A stretch of 64,000 nt of DNA from positions 17,791,387-17,855,386 of the forward strand of contig OU612069.1 of assembly GCA_914767715.1 (NCBI GenBank), given 5' to 3'. This DNA comes from Membranipora membranacea. Taxonomy: Eukaryota > Bryozoa > Gymnolaemata > Cheilostomatida > Membraniporidae. This document shows, in pieces, positions 10,400-22,100 of the stretch; position 1 is the stretch's first letter; each line of letters opens with the position of its first letter. The notes beneath the pieces are model-generated. The model was not told the origin of the DNA, made no database searches, and worked only from the letters and a program-made list of their open reading frames with translations. Both the position numbers and the translations under genes were made by a program.

Positions 10400-11270
10400 A
10401 ATCGGTTCAGGAGCCTGGTACCAATAAAGTTGATGCCTTTAAAGCTGAAAATTTGAGGTGAGATCCATTTTATTCCAAACAGATCCTTCTAAACGGCCTT
10501 TGAGGTTCACTTTTAGTTGGTGGCAGTTTGAGTTACATTTTTACTCAGTGAATATGGCCTTGGTGTTGGCAGGCTTGCATCCAGCCCTGGGTTGATATAT
10601 GGTGGTATCCCACACTGATCACTTGATATACTATTGCATTATTATCTCCGATTGATTGAGAGTGAACTAATGAGTACCATCACAAGGAATCTGGTGTGAA
10701 ACCCGAGTAAAATTTTATTAGGGGCGGGCACATGTAAGGTACTCGTACTAAATTGACTCTACCGATTTGAGATACATATAGCCTTGATGTCAGTGTGACG
10801 GGTAGACAGGCCTATGAGGCTTCTACTGACCTCTGGGTCCCTGTAGATCAGGGCTTCCTCGGGGTGTATACCATCTGGATGCAGGTAAAAATCCACCGCT
10901 CTCCTCAACAGAACAAGAATTGCCACATCATGGCGGTACAATAGTTGGCATTGCCAGGGTCAGCCTTGGAGCTTTGCTTCACGCAGGGTACATAACTGGA
11001 AGTCTGGCGGTGACTTAAGAGTGGATGTGAGTCTTGGTAGCCACTATAAATAAGAAACATGAGAGCTATGGTAATGCCGACCACCTGCAGTGCATACTCA
11101 GATAACAAGTGTCTGCATGTAACATATAAATAAGCATAGAAAACCTCGATGATTACATAAATATTGTTCTTGATGAAATCCTTGCATATCTGCGCATATT
11201 TTTCAGGATCTTTGCAAAAGAGAGGCCTGCTGACCTGCGGAAAATCTCTCTATTCAGAGAACAACTCAAG
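10400..11270 (+). CDS. Two candidate upstream exons of the deaminase gene
   Basis: Exon 10400-10457 (acceptor TTCTTTCAG, donor TTTGAG|GTGAGA) reads QSVQEPGTNKVDAFKAENL. Exon about 11207-11270 (acceptor TTTTTCAG, donor CTCAAG|GTAAGA) reads IFAKERPADLRKISLFREQL. The two join in phase, and the second joins in phase to 11977, from where KKEEQKERLAVGHSNK runs directly into the Met at 12025. About 56 codons without a stop across three splice-compatible pieces suggests a longer N-terminus, or an open 5' leader. Neither exon has a Met, so an earlier exon would be needed. Confidence 0.4.
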
Positions 11271-11497
11271 GTAAGAGCCAGCATGTTCAAACCAGATTCT
11301 GCCCCGCGGCTTTAAAATAAAATTATACGGAGCACCAATTGAAAACTCAACCTTGGAATCAATTCATAGCTGGTTTTGAAAGGGCATGCCAAACATATCA
11401 TGATTTGAAGTGTATGAATTGGCTGTTAGTTGGTTATTTTGTCGACAAGACTTTGAATATAAGAAAAAAATATGAGCAGACGAAAACGCTAAACACT

Positions 11498-11559
11498 ATA
11501 AGGAAGTCTTTAGGGGATTCCCTGCTTCATAAGGAAGTCTTTAGGGGAATCCCTGATTT
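11498..11559 (+). repeat. 31-bp tandem duplication
   Basis: Two adjacent copies of a 31-bp unit start ATAAGGAAGTCTTTAGGGGA and differ at one or two bases. They lie in the intron 11271-11976. A TTG-initiated open frame spans this segment but shows no gene-like features. Confidence 0.8.
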
Positions 11560-12024
11560 TTCTGCTCATTCTCAGAGAAACTTGAAAACAATGTTTGATA
11601 AAACACTTATTATTGAATGGAGTGAAGTCACATAGGACTTCACAACTTTTTTCAGATCAACTTGCATGCAAATGACCCCCAGCCTCATTTCAAAGGAATG
11701 TTTTATGAAACCATTTATAGCATGACCCTTACTTTCATTCCAGTTTCATTAAATTGGGAATTTGTGTTTGCTTTGCATAGAAGAAAAACAGTCTATGTTA
11801 AAATAATAAGAAAGGGAAAGAAAGGGGTGTGTTTTACATTTGAGATAGGGTGTATACAGACAATGTGATAGAGGCTTGTAAAACTATTGTGTTCCTAAAC
11901 CATATCATATCATTTATCTTCATTGAAATAGATAATCAAATGTTATAACAGTTGATTTTTTTCATCAATATTACAGAAAAAAGAAGAACAGAAAGAAAGG
12001 CTAGCTGTTGGACATTCAAACAAA

Positions 12025-13242
12025 ATGCTGATAAAATGTATTGCCCTTTTCACAGTCCTTGGACTTATTCCTCTTTACCCTGCATCTGATTTACCATCAG
12101 ATGTATCAGTTGTAAAACAAATTGGGAGGGGTGAGAGAAATCAAGAGCTTTTCATATTGCTCGCAGAGATGCAAAATGTTACCTCAAATGAAATTGAAGC
12201 ACACAAAGCACAAGGAAATAACCAATATCTTCTTGCAACCTCGCTAAACAAAAATGAGGATAACACCCTTGGCATAAAGTCGCGTAAAGTGAAGTTTTAT
12301 CGCAATATCAGTCCGAAAGATTTGAAAGAGGGTGTGAATGGCTGTGATGAATCCTCAATTGTTGATATAAATGAAATTCAAACAAAATTGAAATCTGATG
12401 ATAAAATTCAAAAGAGAGGCAAGAAAACACTGATTCATACTGAACTTTGTTTTTTATGTAGTACTGACTTTCGTGCTGAACTTGAAGCTGGTGGAATATT
12501 TTTGCTCTACAGCTATTACATTCCATGTTCAGGACTATCTAAGGTTAGTTTTGGTGAATGTGCAGCTGATATGGCATCCTATCGATATAAATCTAGAGGC
12601 AAAGTTCATTTTATTATTGTTTATGATGAATATTTCGTTAAAGGGAGCAGCGGTAGCAACGAAAAGCTATCCAAATTGTATTTAGCACTAGCAGGCATTC
12701 CTCTTTTGCAGCTTACAAGCAATAAAACATCCTGTGCTCCATCAAACTATAATCACACAATGCTCCAATCACACATAGACAATCCTGTATATCAGCGTTT
12801 TCCCAGGGTATTTAAGCATAGTACAACCAATAAATGTACTGTATTCTCAGAATGCCTAGCACGTGGTAACTTCATTCAGTCATTGACAAAGGTAAATCGA
12901 AGCTTGTCAAACATCCCTTTGACTAATGTTGATATAATCATGACAGAATTTGTGAATGAGTATTTTTTGGGCGTGAGTGGTTCTGTACCAATAAGTAACT
13001 ATTACACATTTGAACGTCTTACAACAAGACAATTAGCAAAATTAAATAGTGAAGCAAATGAAATTGGAAAGCGTTGTTTCCTTTTTATGGATTGTCTACA
13101 ATCAAACTGTACTGATACAGAATTGGTTCTTGATCATTCATTGAAAGAAAAATTGGATAAAAGAATAAAAAGAGACAGGGATGAGCTCTGTAGCTATTTT
13201 GGTGGGAGACTGCTGAAAGAAAAGCCTAATATCTGTTTATGA
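12025..13242 (+). CDS. Secreted AID/APOBEC-like cytidine deaminase (SNAD-like)
   Basis: This 405-residue, single-exon frame starts at 12025 with a signal-peptide-like N-terminus (basic Lys4, hydrophobic residues 5-18, likely cleavage near PAS22-D). The deaminase core follows the AID/APOBEC order: H138-T-E140 in HTELCFL (family form HxELxFL), a strand IFLLYSYYIPC with P167-C168, then C179 in GECAADMASY, the strand VHFIIVYDEYF (193-204), and the helix-strand KLSKLYLALAGIPLLQL (214-230). H138, C168 and C179 would bind zinc and E140 would be the proton donor. The spacing PC-x10-C is longer than the usual PCxxC. Sequons at about 51, 233, 243, 291 and 361 and many cysteines fit an extracytoplasmic protein. 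The 170-residue C-terminal part is unrecognised. Known relatives deaminate C to U in single-stranded nucleic acid; activity here is inferred. The frame is intact. Confidence 0.7.
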   Translation: MLIKCIALFTVLGLIPLYPASDLPSDVSVVKQIGRGERNQELFILLAEMQNVTSNEIEAHKAQGNNQYLLATSLNKNEDNTLGIKSRKVKFYRNISPKDLKEGVNGCDESSIVDINEIQTKLKSDDKIQKRGKKTLIHTELCFLCSTDFRAELEAGGIFLLYSYYIPCSGLSKVSFGECAADMASYRYKSRGKVHFIIVYDEYFVKGSSGSNEKLSKLYLALAGIPLLQLTSNKTSCAPSNYNHTMLQSHIDNPVYQRFPRVFKHSTTNKCTVFSECLARGNFIQSLTKVNRSLSNIPLTNVDIIMTEFVNEYFLGVSGSVPISNYYTFERLTTRQLAKLNSEANEIGKRCFLFMDCLQSNCTDTELVLDHSLKEKLDKRIKRDRDELCSYFGGRLLKEKPNICL

Positions 13243-14592
13243 TGGATGACCATGATGATGATGATAGCAATGGTTAAAATTGCTCACAAAATATTTTATG
13301 ATACACTGAATATATCGTAACAGTCTTAACAAAACATCATACATTCTTGACAAAATTGAACGGCAGTCCCATTTATTATTATCTGAAAATATTAAACACA
13401 CTTCACTGATAGATTTTAATGCTTCACTTTTGGTAACAACATTGTTTTACCATTCTACGAACAACTTGACTCTTTATGTTTGCATATTGCAGAATTTTAT
13501 TATGAATTTATTTTTCCTGTTGTCTATTTTTGAATTATAAAGATAAGAATATAAGCACAACAACACACTCCCTACATATGAGGTTCTTCTTTTATTGCTG
13601 TATCCCCTGTTGAGGCCACCATTATTTTCTTCTAGCCTTTATCTTCAATACACCTGGCCAAAAATGATTTGTTGGAATTACCTTCACCTGTAAACTGTGA
13701 TAATTTTCATTTTACTGAATTGTCTTGTATAAATGGCCTGAACTAAGGCCTCATATTTGGTAGCTTTGCCTGCAGGGGAAGAAAACTTTGAAAGTTGCAA
13801 ACTATTTTGAAAGTTGACCGACCATAAACAATATCAACATTTGAGCCTGTTAATGGCGTCTATTTAGAACTGCTTTGTAGTATAAAACTAACCCATGTAC
13901 TTCAATGTAATGAAGAACTTGCTATACAAATCATGCAATATTTACATCATCAAATTAGTCATAAGGCAATGTGTAGGTGAGGATCATTTGTATCTTACAA
14001 ACCTATTCACCAAGCCTATGCCAGAAGCTACCCTTGCTAAATTCCATTACAGATAACTTTCAGCATTAATATTACGTTATTCAGTAAGCAACGGCAAAGG
14101 ACCAACATTTAGTAGTACAGTTAAAATAGACTCTACCACCGCTCCGTTGATGCCAGATTTTTTGCTCAAAAAAAAAATCTCCAATTAGAAAAAGAAAACA
14201 AAGCCTTATTGGCTTAATTCAAACATAACTCTATAGAAGAGTTTTTTTAATCAGGCAGGTTTTGTTAGGTGCTCTGCATCACTATTTCAATCATTTAATT
14301 AAATTTTATTAATTCAGAATAATAAATTATCATTTTATTATTTTGGGTTTTCTAATAAATGAAATAGCTTGTCGGTCATTAAAATCATGACACTATCAAT
14401 ATTTATTTTCCTCAGCCTAGTCCTAAAAGAAGGTTCATGAAGTGTAATACTGAAATGGGTGTGAAAGATGACCTTGAGCAACCTTGATGTGTTCTAACTT
14501 ACTTGGAAGGCTGGGTGAAGGATCTTAATATTATAATGAAATTAGCTGAGGGTTTTGAGCATGTTTCAAAGGTCATTCACAATCTTATCCTC
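13243..14592. other. No gene seen; probable 3' UTR and spacer
   Basis: The stretch is AT-rich with short open frames only. ATTAAA near 13390 is a possible variant poly-A signal for the deaminase gene. I see no repeat of known type. Confidence 0.4.
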
Positions 14593-14608
14593 TATTAGGA
14601 CTATTATC

Positions 14609-15712
14609 CTCACCTATCCTCACCAATCTCCGCTCTGTCCTGTCCGGGTAGTGGGTATCTACCGGAGGCCTAGCTCTATCAAACTTCTCCATCTAATCCT
14701 GTCCTGAGCATCCTCTTCACTGAGGGAACAGGATTGGAGATCATTCCTGACTGTATCCTTCCATCTATGCTTTGGGCGTCCCCGAATTCTCTTCCACTCT
14801 CATCTCATGTACTCTTCTGATTTCATAATCTTCCTCTCTTCTGCACACATGCCCAAACCACTGCAACCTTCTTCTTCTCATAAAGTCTAACACACTCATG
14901 ACATTCGCTTCTTGTCTTATACTTTCGTTGGTTTGGTGCTCCTCAAGACTAATTCCAAGACAGTATATCAACATTCTCATCTCACATACAATGAATCCTT
15001 CAGCAAGATAATCTGTCAATGGCCATGTTTCAGCTCCATACAATAACACCAGGTGTATCACTGTCTTATAAATGAGCACCTTCAACTTCTGAGGGACTAT
15101 CCTGTCGCACAATACTCCCATCAACTCTTGCCACTTATCCCAAGCTCTGCCAATGCACACTTGTACCTCTGCCTTGCATCCTCCTACCTGGTAAACTGTA
15201 GTCCCCAGGTATTTGAATGTGGTTCTTTGAGGCAAAGTGGCATGTGCAGGGCCATCATATTCCTTTAATCTGATGTTGTCATTACTGTCTTTTGGGGGTA
15301 GGTACTCAGTTTTAGACCTGCAGAATTTTAGGCCCACATCCTCTAATATTCTTCTCCTGTCCCCTAATCTCTCTTCCATATCATCTCAACTCTCATCACA
15401 TAAAACCAAATCATCTGCAAACAGCATACTTCATTGTGTGTCTTCTCCATCCGAGATAACAACCATTATAATTATAAAAAGTAATGGGCTAAGGGCTGAT
15501 CCTTGGTGTAGTCCAACTTCCACTCTCATTGCTTTTGTCTCTCCTGCATTTGTTACCACTCTTGTTGTTGAGTCAATGTACATATCCTTGATGATGTCAA
15601 TGTATACTTCAGGCACATGACAGACAATGCCGAATTAGCTCTCTTGGGATGGTATCATATGCCTTTTCCAGGTCAACAAATACCATATGCAGCTCCTTGT
15701 TGAATTCCCTAT
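14609..15712 (-). mobile_element. 5'-truncated RTE-like non-LTR retrotransposon
   Basis: The minus strand encodes reverse transcriptase pieces in several frames: FVDLEKAYDTIPRELI (about 15620-15700), then VGLHQGSALSPLLF (about 15475-15520), FADDLVLC (about 15400-15427), then a 204-residue C-terminal frame (14765-15379) ending with RRRLQWFGHVCRREED. These motifs and their order fit the RTE group. Frame changes show it is dead. The 3' end on the minus strand is a short tandem GGTGAGGATA tail. A 16-bp target duplication, TATTAGGACTATTATC, brackets it at 14593-14608 and 15713-15728, so the 5' truncation inside the RT happened at insertion. Confidence 0.85.
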
Positions 15713-16937
15713 TATTAGGACTATTATCATGAGTTCATAATTCATGGGAGTCCCAAGTGGGTGTGCCTCACTTGTCTTCCAAAATAAATTTATTCATTAT
15801 TACTGAAATATTGATGTAGAGCACCTAAGAAGACCTAGTTGATACATAAAAAACCATGTTTAGAGCTATGGTTCAATTTTTCAAGACTTAAGGTATTTAG
15901 AAATTTATACAATCTGTTTTTGCAGACATTTTTCCTTGGGGGATTAGTTGCAGAATTTCCGTTGACCTCGGTTCAAGACCAATTTGCTCAAAAAATCAAT
16001 TTGCTCTAAAAAGATATGTTAAAGAACACAAGAAATCTGCAAAAAATCACATAATTTTCAATGCCAATGAGAGCACATTACTTCCTTCAATTATCAAATA
16101 CTTTTCCTGATGTCTCACATTAAAGTGTCAGTGTATATTTATTTTGCGTCTGACGAACGATATTACATAGGATATCGCCTGACAGCTAGAATCAGATGAC
16201 CATTCTATTGCAAGTGCTTCAATCTGTCGAAAAGTTGGGTGCAAATCAGGCCTGAAAAGACTTTTTGTTGTATTTTTAGCCTTTTGTTTTGGAATTGTCA
16301 CTATTTATTATGTGGAATTATCCTCGGTTCCCTATTCGCCTCTTTCCTAACTACACAATTGTTGTCTTGGTGTCAGTTCTATTATTTATGTCTATGTATG
16401 TATATCTTACATCTCTTTTACTTATCTCATTGCAGCATGTGCTAACCAGCTATTGATTTTTAATTAACAATCTTTCACAGTCAAAATCATCAAAATCATA
16501 TCCGCCAAATTCAATTGTTATTCTACACAATCACTAACTGCTAAACACTAATATGGCTAGTAAACCTACGTCATATTCATTTGCACCTGTCATACTCAAA
16601 TCCAGTGCCGACAACTCTACCCTTCTAGGAAAAGAAACACTATTTTCAAAATTCAATTCCATTGATTTTTTTTTCAAAAAAACATGGTTATCTACTCATT
16701 TTTAAGTTTGAACTCATGCCATGTCTATTGCTATAATTATATCACTATGTTAAACATTTTTCTTCTTGGGTATAGAGCCTTTAACTTCAGTGCCTCGATG
16801 CGTAAAGTTCCATGGGTGGGTGCTTTCTTTTGAATATTGATCAACATATCATGAGAATGGTTTCCTGCTATTTGACTATTATCTTATAGCAGAGGTTGTT
16901 CCAATCAACATTTTGTTCATGCTGTTTAATGAAAAAT

Positions 16938-17060
16938 AAAGTTTGGGTTGCCCCTTTAGAGGAACGCAAGATGCCCTAAATCCTCATACTGAGAATGTGA
17001 TACATTCTAAGAAAATAGAATGGATCCTTGAGACCTCCTACACTGAGTGTGCGACATTCC
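16938..17060 (-). repeat. Partial copy of the U2-headed repeat
   Basis: The segment matches the body of the repeat at 37255-37478 (blocks GGTTGCCCC, GATGCCCTAAATCCTCATAC and GAATGTGATACATTCTA) but stops before the U2-like head. It lies 20 kb from the other copies, showing that the unit is dispersed and not just locally duplicated. Confidence 0.6.
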
Positions 17061-17288
17061 TCTTCAAAGTTTGATTGAAATTTTAATTGCAGGCCCTTGT
17101 TAGACTCTCCACTTAAGGTTTTTACAATGTTGTTGAAGTAGTGAGCACTGGGCTTAACAACCTAAATAATCACAGGGAAGTTTTTTGAGATTTTGAGTTA
17201 GATTAAGCTCTCAAATATTGATGTGTGTGGGTGCCAGTGACTGATATCAATTAATGTCAATATCCTTGTTGATTAATTTTATTGGCAG

Positions 17289-17849
17289 CTGCCCATGCTC
17301 TTGTGTTGTTGACAAACTCTTGTGTGATTGCCATAACACCTAAAGTGAGCTGCTTATTTTTGTGTACTTGCTCTACAAGAACCTTGATGGTCAACCCTAT
17401 GAAGGACATCATGCTAAATAACCAAGGTGAAAATATTCAATATATTATTGTGTCTTGCCTATTCAGACTCTTGATAAAGACTCCTGAATATGCAAACCAA
17501 GTAGCTGGACCATGGATGGACTCAAACTTTGTTACTGACACAATAAACAGTGATGTTGATATGACAAGAGATGACAAAGCTGCAATGGTTCTGAAGAACA
17601 ACATTGTCCCCTATTTCTTGAGGCAGATTGGCATCAGAAAGGTAGGATAGAACTGCCAAAGGCCAATAATCAACAATTACCTTGATCTCGGTTTATGTCA
17701 GAAATGCAGAAATTCATATTTAAAGAATAACATGTTTGTTCATCCACCAGATTCGCGTTGGAATGTATATCGGAGGGCGGGAAGTGAAACATGTGATCTT
17801 TTCCGGACATGGGACCAACTTTGACTTTTGGTTTCTTCAGCAACCCTGA
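17289..17849 (+). CDS. Unidentified gene, two exons
   Basis: The frame opens after acceptor TTGGCAG at 17288 and runs to donor AGAAAG|GTAGGA at 17641; the second exon, after acceptor CATCCACCAG, starts at 17751 in phase 0 and ends with TGA at 17847-17849. It reads AHALVLLTNSCVIAITPK at the start, then DDKAAMVLKNNIVPYFLRQI, and in exon 2 IRVGMYIGGREVKHVIFSGH. The first part looks helical, ARM-like at most; I cannot name the family. After the TGA another frame (FGFFSNPDKQQLV) seems to continue, and an exon-like block with CRELYIVKSHHGCPKDL follows at about 18110. This may be a decaying pseudogene with frameshifts. Confidence 0.4.
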
Positions 17850-18989
17850 TAAGCAGCAGCTGGTCTAATCTCAACCCTCGAAGCCTGCCTCTGTCATTAG
17901 ACTGGTGGTGGAGACAGTAAGTCACGCTCTAACTTTGTGATATCGTTGTGCACTGTAACCAGAATTTCACTATGTTTTCCCCTCCTCAGTCTACCTGGAA
18001 GGGCTGTAGCTCGTATTCCTAGCTAGGAAGCATTGAGAGTGCAGGTTTCGTAATTTTGTCTAGCCTATGTCTGAGCTTTAATGAGCAAGTGATTTATTTT
18101 CAGATCCAACACCCTCACATGCCGTGAACTTTACATAGTCAAAAGTCATCATGGATGCCCCAAAGACCTTGTGTATATGGTAGCAATCCAAAATCAGAGA
18201 GACATGTGAGAGTCTGTGATTGGGAGAAGTTCCCTGAAGCAGAGCGACCAAAGATCCTTTATTCTCCTTCTTCAACAACCGCCAATAATGTAGCTGACCG
18301 TAAGTTGTGCTCACATGTTTCTTGTCAAGTTATATAGTATTTTATGTAATAGATGTAGTATGGTGTGTTTTTCAATTTTATGACTCGACGATTGAGACAG
18401 AAATGAGATTAAATAGTGCTTTATCTATTCATCTATATCAGCAGATGTTTGAGTGCTAGCCCTTACCAAACACTCAAATACGATAAAAGTACCCTTAAAG
18501 TAAGTGGCTGCGATTTTCATAATAGCATTTAGCTCTATTGCTCTTATACTAGCCTTCAGCCACACCCTACTGGAAAGTATGAGCGCATAATTCTCACTGC
18601 TGTTTTCATTTTGTATTACTGGAAGCTGACAGCATCAGGTTATTGACACACATTTAAATCTTGGTATGAGTACACACCTGTAAAACTGATTGCCTGTGTG
18701 TCAATAACACCAAGACAAATTGGATTTTCTGTAGCAGACACTCATTATCTGCAATCTGATGTTAACCATTTATGAAAATTTTGAGTCATTTCAAAGTAAA
18801 CCAACCAAGCGCGCTAAAAAACTTCCCTAGCTAGTAATTCTCCTGTAATAGATTTGAAAAAAAAGTGTCATAATTTTTGTTATTGCATTCAAGTTTGTGA
18901 ATGACGTATCAATAAATCTGAATTTCTGTCTAAACCCTGCAATTCGATGCAAGTTTGAGTCAAGATATTAGTAATAAGACCTGTCCTCC

Positions 18990-19145
18990 ATTTGGATAAA
19001 AATGCAAATCTTAGAGGGTCCTGAACCAGGGTCTTTTAAACCGGCAGGCAACGCTGCTACCATCGCAACACGAGATCCAGCTCAGAGAGTCTGTTGACAA
19101 TATAGAGCATGGTAGCGGTGTTGCCTGCTGGGTTATGTTTGAGGA
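18990..19145. repeat. Inverted pair of tRNA-like heads
   Basis: GGCAGGCAACGCTGCTACCA (19043-19062) and its near-complement TGGTAGCGGTGTTGCCTGCT (19110-19129) face each other about 45 bp apart. Each shows a tRNA-like D-arm (ATGGTAGC) followed by GTTGCCTGC; the minus-strand copy continues to CTGGTTCAGGACC, a poor box B. This is consistent with two decayed tRNA-derived SINE heads in opposite orientation. Confidence 0.4.
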
Positions 19146-19149
19146 CTCA

Positions 19150-22100
19150 CTACAGAATTAACATATACTCTAGAGAGGACAGTGTGTAAAATGATAGTAG
19201 CACTTGTTGTATAATGTTACTCCTCGGGCTAAAAACCTCCTTAAATTTTACATATACAAACTACACACTGTGACTATTGAAAGGTAGCTTATAATACATG
19301 CAATAACAAAATCAAACAGCAAGAACTTTGTGATAAAAGTGAAAACCAACAACTATAGTTACCCCCTGCAAAGAGACACAGCAGGTAGGGAATATAATTA
19401 TATGAAGACGAGGGCCGATCTAGAGGGAGGGTTCAGGCCAATGGGCTCTGTATCAACCATCCTAAACCTATACTGGAGGATCCATTCAACCATTCATCTA
19501 AGACAGCTCAACCTTATACAAAATAAGTCATCTGTTATTTATTTCCCTGAAGTTTTGTGGCATTTATATCTGCGACATTGCTAGTTGAATGATATTCAAA
19601 ACAATTAATTGAAGTCGGACTGCAAAGAAAACATGACTACGATGTGACATACATTGCTCCTTTGGTTATATGGTTCATTAGTAGGCAGTTGCAGTCACCA
19701 GATGAAAATATATGTTGATGCGGTAACAATCAATGGAAAAGAGACTCATGTCTGATAAAATGTCAGTGCTGTCTGCCTTATATATCAAGACAGCAGTGAG
19801 TAAGACAAGTTGCACTAAGAAGGAGAAAATATTTAGCTGTAAAAAAAAGGCTGTCTGTAGTTCTTAGAGTGCATGGGCAGAGTAGCTTTCCCTTCTATGT
19901 AGGTGCTGACTTCAGTCGCTTTCCTAGAGTTATCATAAAAGTCAAGTTACGTAGATGCAGTATGCAGTTACCTGTAAATGAACAGAAACAGTATTTTGAA
20001 TAGAGTCTTGCCGATGAGACTTAAAAGTGAGTTTCAAAATTAGTGGAAGGATGCAACAAACGCTAGCTAATCAACACCACTCCACCACGATCTAACCACA
20101 GAATTCAAAAATCACAACTTTCTGATTCAACAACATCAGATCTTGAGTTGTAGATGAGTTAATGGTTCGCTTAGTTTATGTAAAATCTAAAGAACATCTT
20201 GGCTCTGCATTGGTAAGTTTGAAGGCAACTTTTTCACTGTAAAGGCTTGAGCACATTATAGCGTATCCTAAGCCGTAACCCGTAATAATTCCACAGTACA
20301 GTTGTATACCGTAAGGCACTGGTGAGCACACTGCAACGTATACAGCCGTAATTTTTTTGTTAAAAAACACAATGCATGTGCATTGTAAACATTGAGTTGA
20401 CTGTAAATCCTTGTTCTAACCAATCAAGTGCATTGTTGTGAAAGTTCATAGATTGATCAAGCACGTGTTTTCAAATTGACCTATGACACTGGGACGCATC
20501 CGCAGTCAACCCACTAGTCATTGGAATGCTCCGCTTCAAAGATCTGGAGCTCATCAGGTCATTGACCTTAAGCGCATGGCTAGTAAAACTACCTTATTGA
20601 AGGAATACGCCATATAGTGTGCTTTAGCCTTAAAGATAAATGTACCCTTTATTTATATCTGATGAATTGACAGCGTGAAATTATCAAGAACTGGGTAGTT
20701 TTGAAGGATAAATCTTGTCATTCATAGGATTTGCTTCTATCATATACTGCTACATACCACAGAAGGAGTGTAGGAGGCACTGTCTCACTCCATGGGAAGC
20801 TGAGAGTTTCAGTGAGGACACTTGACAGAATAGGTTCTATCATAGAAACTGCACTTATTGCTGAATAGAACACTGCCGAAAGCTTTCCAAACAGCTGATT
20901 ACTCTGACCATCAAAACCATGCACTCTGGAAAGGTTCATTTGGTTGTGAGAAGATTGCATAGATTTGGAAGTATTTCTTGAACCTAACATAATATGATGT
21001 TGTAAAGTCTGTTGAGGTAATAGCTATAGAAGCAAACATGTTTATTTGTTGTAAAATGCATTGGATTTTGGCAATAGAACTATGCCTTACTGGAAATCAT
21101 GAAACATCAAGCTTTGGAAGACTTAGTACAACGAGAGCTAGGGAATCATCAACTTACATTGCAATGTTGAAGCCTGCCTGAAAAACAGCAGCAGAGACAT
21201 CGGGACTCCTAGAGCACTATTCAGTACTATGACCGACCATAAGGGGCTAGAAAACAATTTTTTTAAATCTGAGTTAGCTCATCAACATAAATTGACAGAA
21301 CTTTAAACAGTGGATCAACCTTGTAAGATCAGTGTTACCTAAATGCTAAGTATATGGATGATTCTTATATTGGAATAACTGTTGAGTTTGATTTTGATCC
21401 CAAGCTAATTTAATCTTTTGTTATATATGAAAGCTTAAACTAACAGGCACTTATTTTTTGTGGCTCAAGCCAAAATAGTCTGTGTAAAACATTAAAGTAT
21501 CAGGCAGGTGTCTAGACTGCTTCACAGAGTAAAGGGATACAGAGTATTTTTTTCAACAGTAGTTAAGGCAAAGCGTCTTTTACTCCTTTTGGTCATGGTA
21601 TCTGCAAGCTTTGTGTCAAGGGGAAAATTATGTGAAGATTGATGCCAAAAACTCCTTCCATCTATTCGTCACAAATATAGGGTTCTGGAGCATGAACTGT
21701 ATTCAAAGTTTTTGATTGCAGTAAAGAACAGAATATCCAGGCTCTCCCATAAAAATTTCCTTCTGTACAGCCCTACTCTACGTTTAGATTTGACACGCTT
21801 TATGCTTAAATTACACCTATCACTATCCTAGCTAAATTAGTAAGGTGGGTAGCTAGGTAAGCAATATTGGGACTGTTTTAATAATAGGAATAACTATCAT
21901 AATCTTAGAATGATGTTGCCACCAAGTTCCCTTGGTCTGCGCAATTGTTGAACCTTAAATTCATCGAAAGGGCCTCATGTCAAACAAATCTGCAGTCTAT
22001 CGACTACTGGATTTTGGTTGGCACCAAGGTGTGCTCCGATCTGCCTGCAAACAGACAGCAACCTGGCGCAGAAGTTGCGGCCTTGCCACTAAGGCAACGA

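Noticed and set aside
11339-11635. 98-codon open frame upstream of the deaminase
   Set aside because: It starts at TTG, spans a 31-bp tandem duplication and lies in the intron between splice-compatible exons.
20718-20990. 90-codon minus-strand frame
   Set aside because: The composition is plausible, but there is no recognisable motif, no splice context and no related copy.
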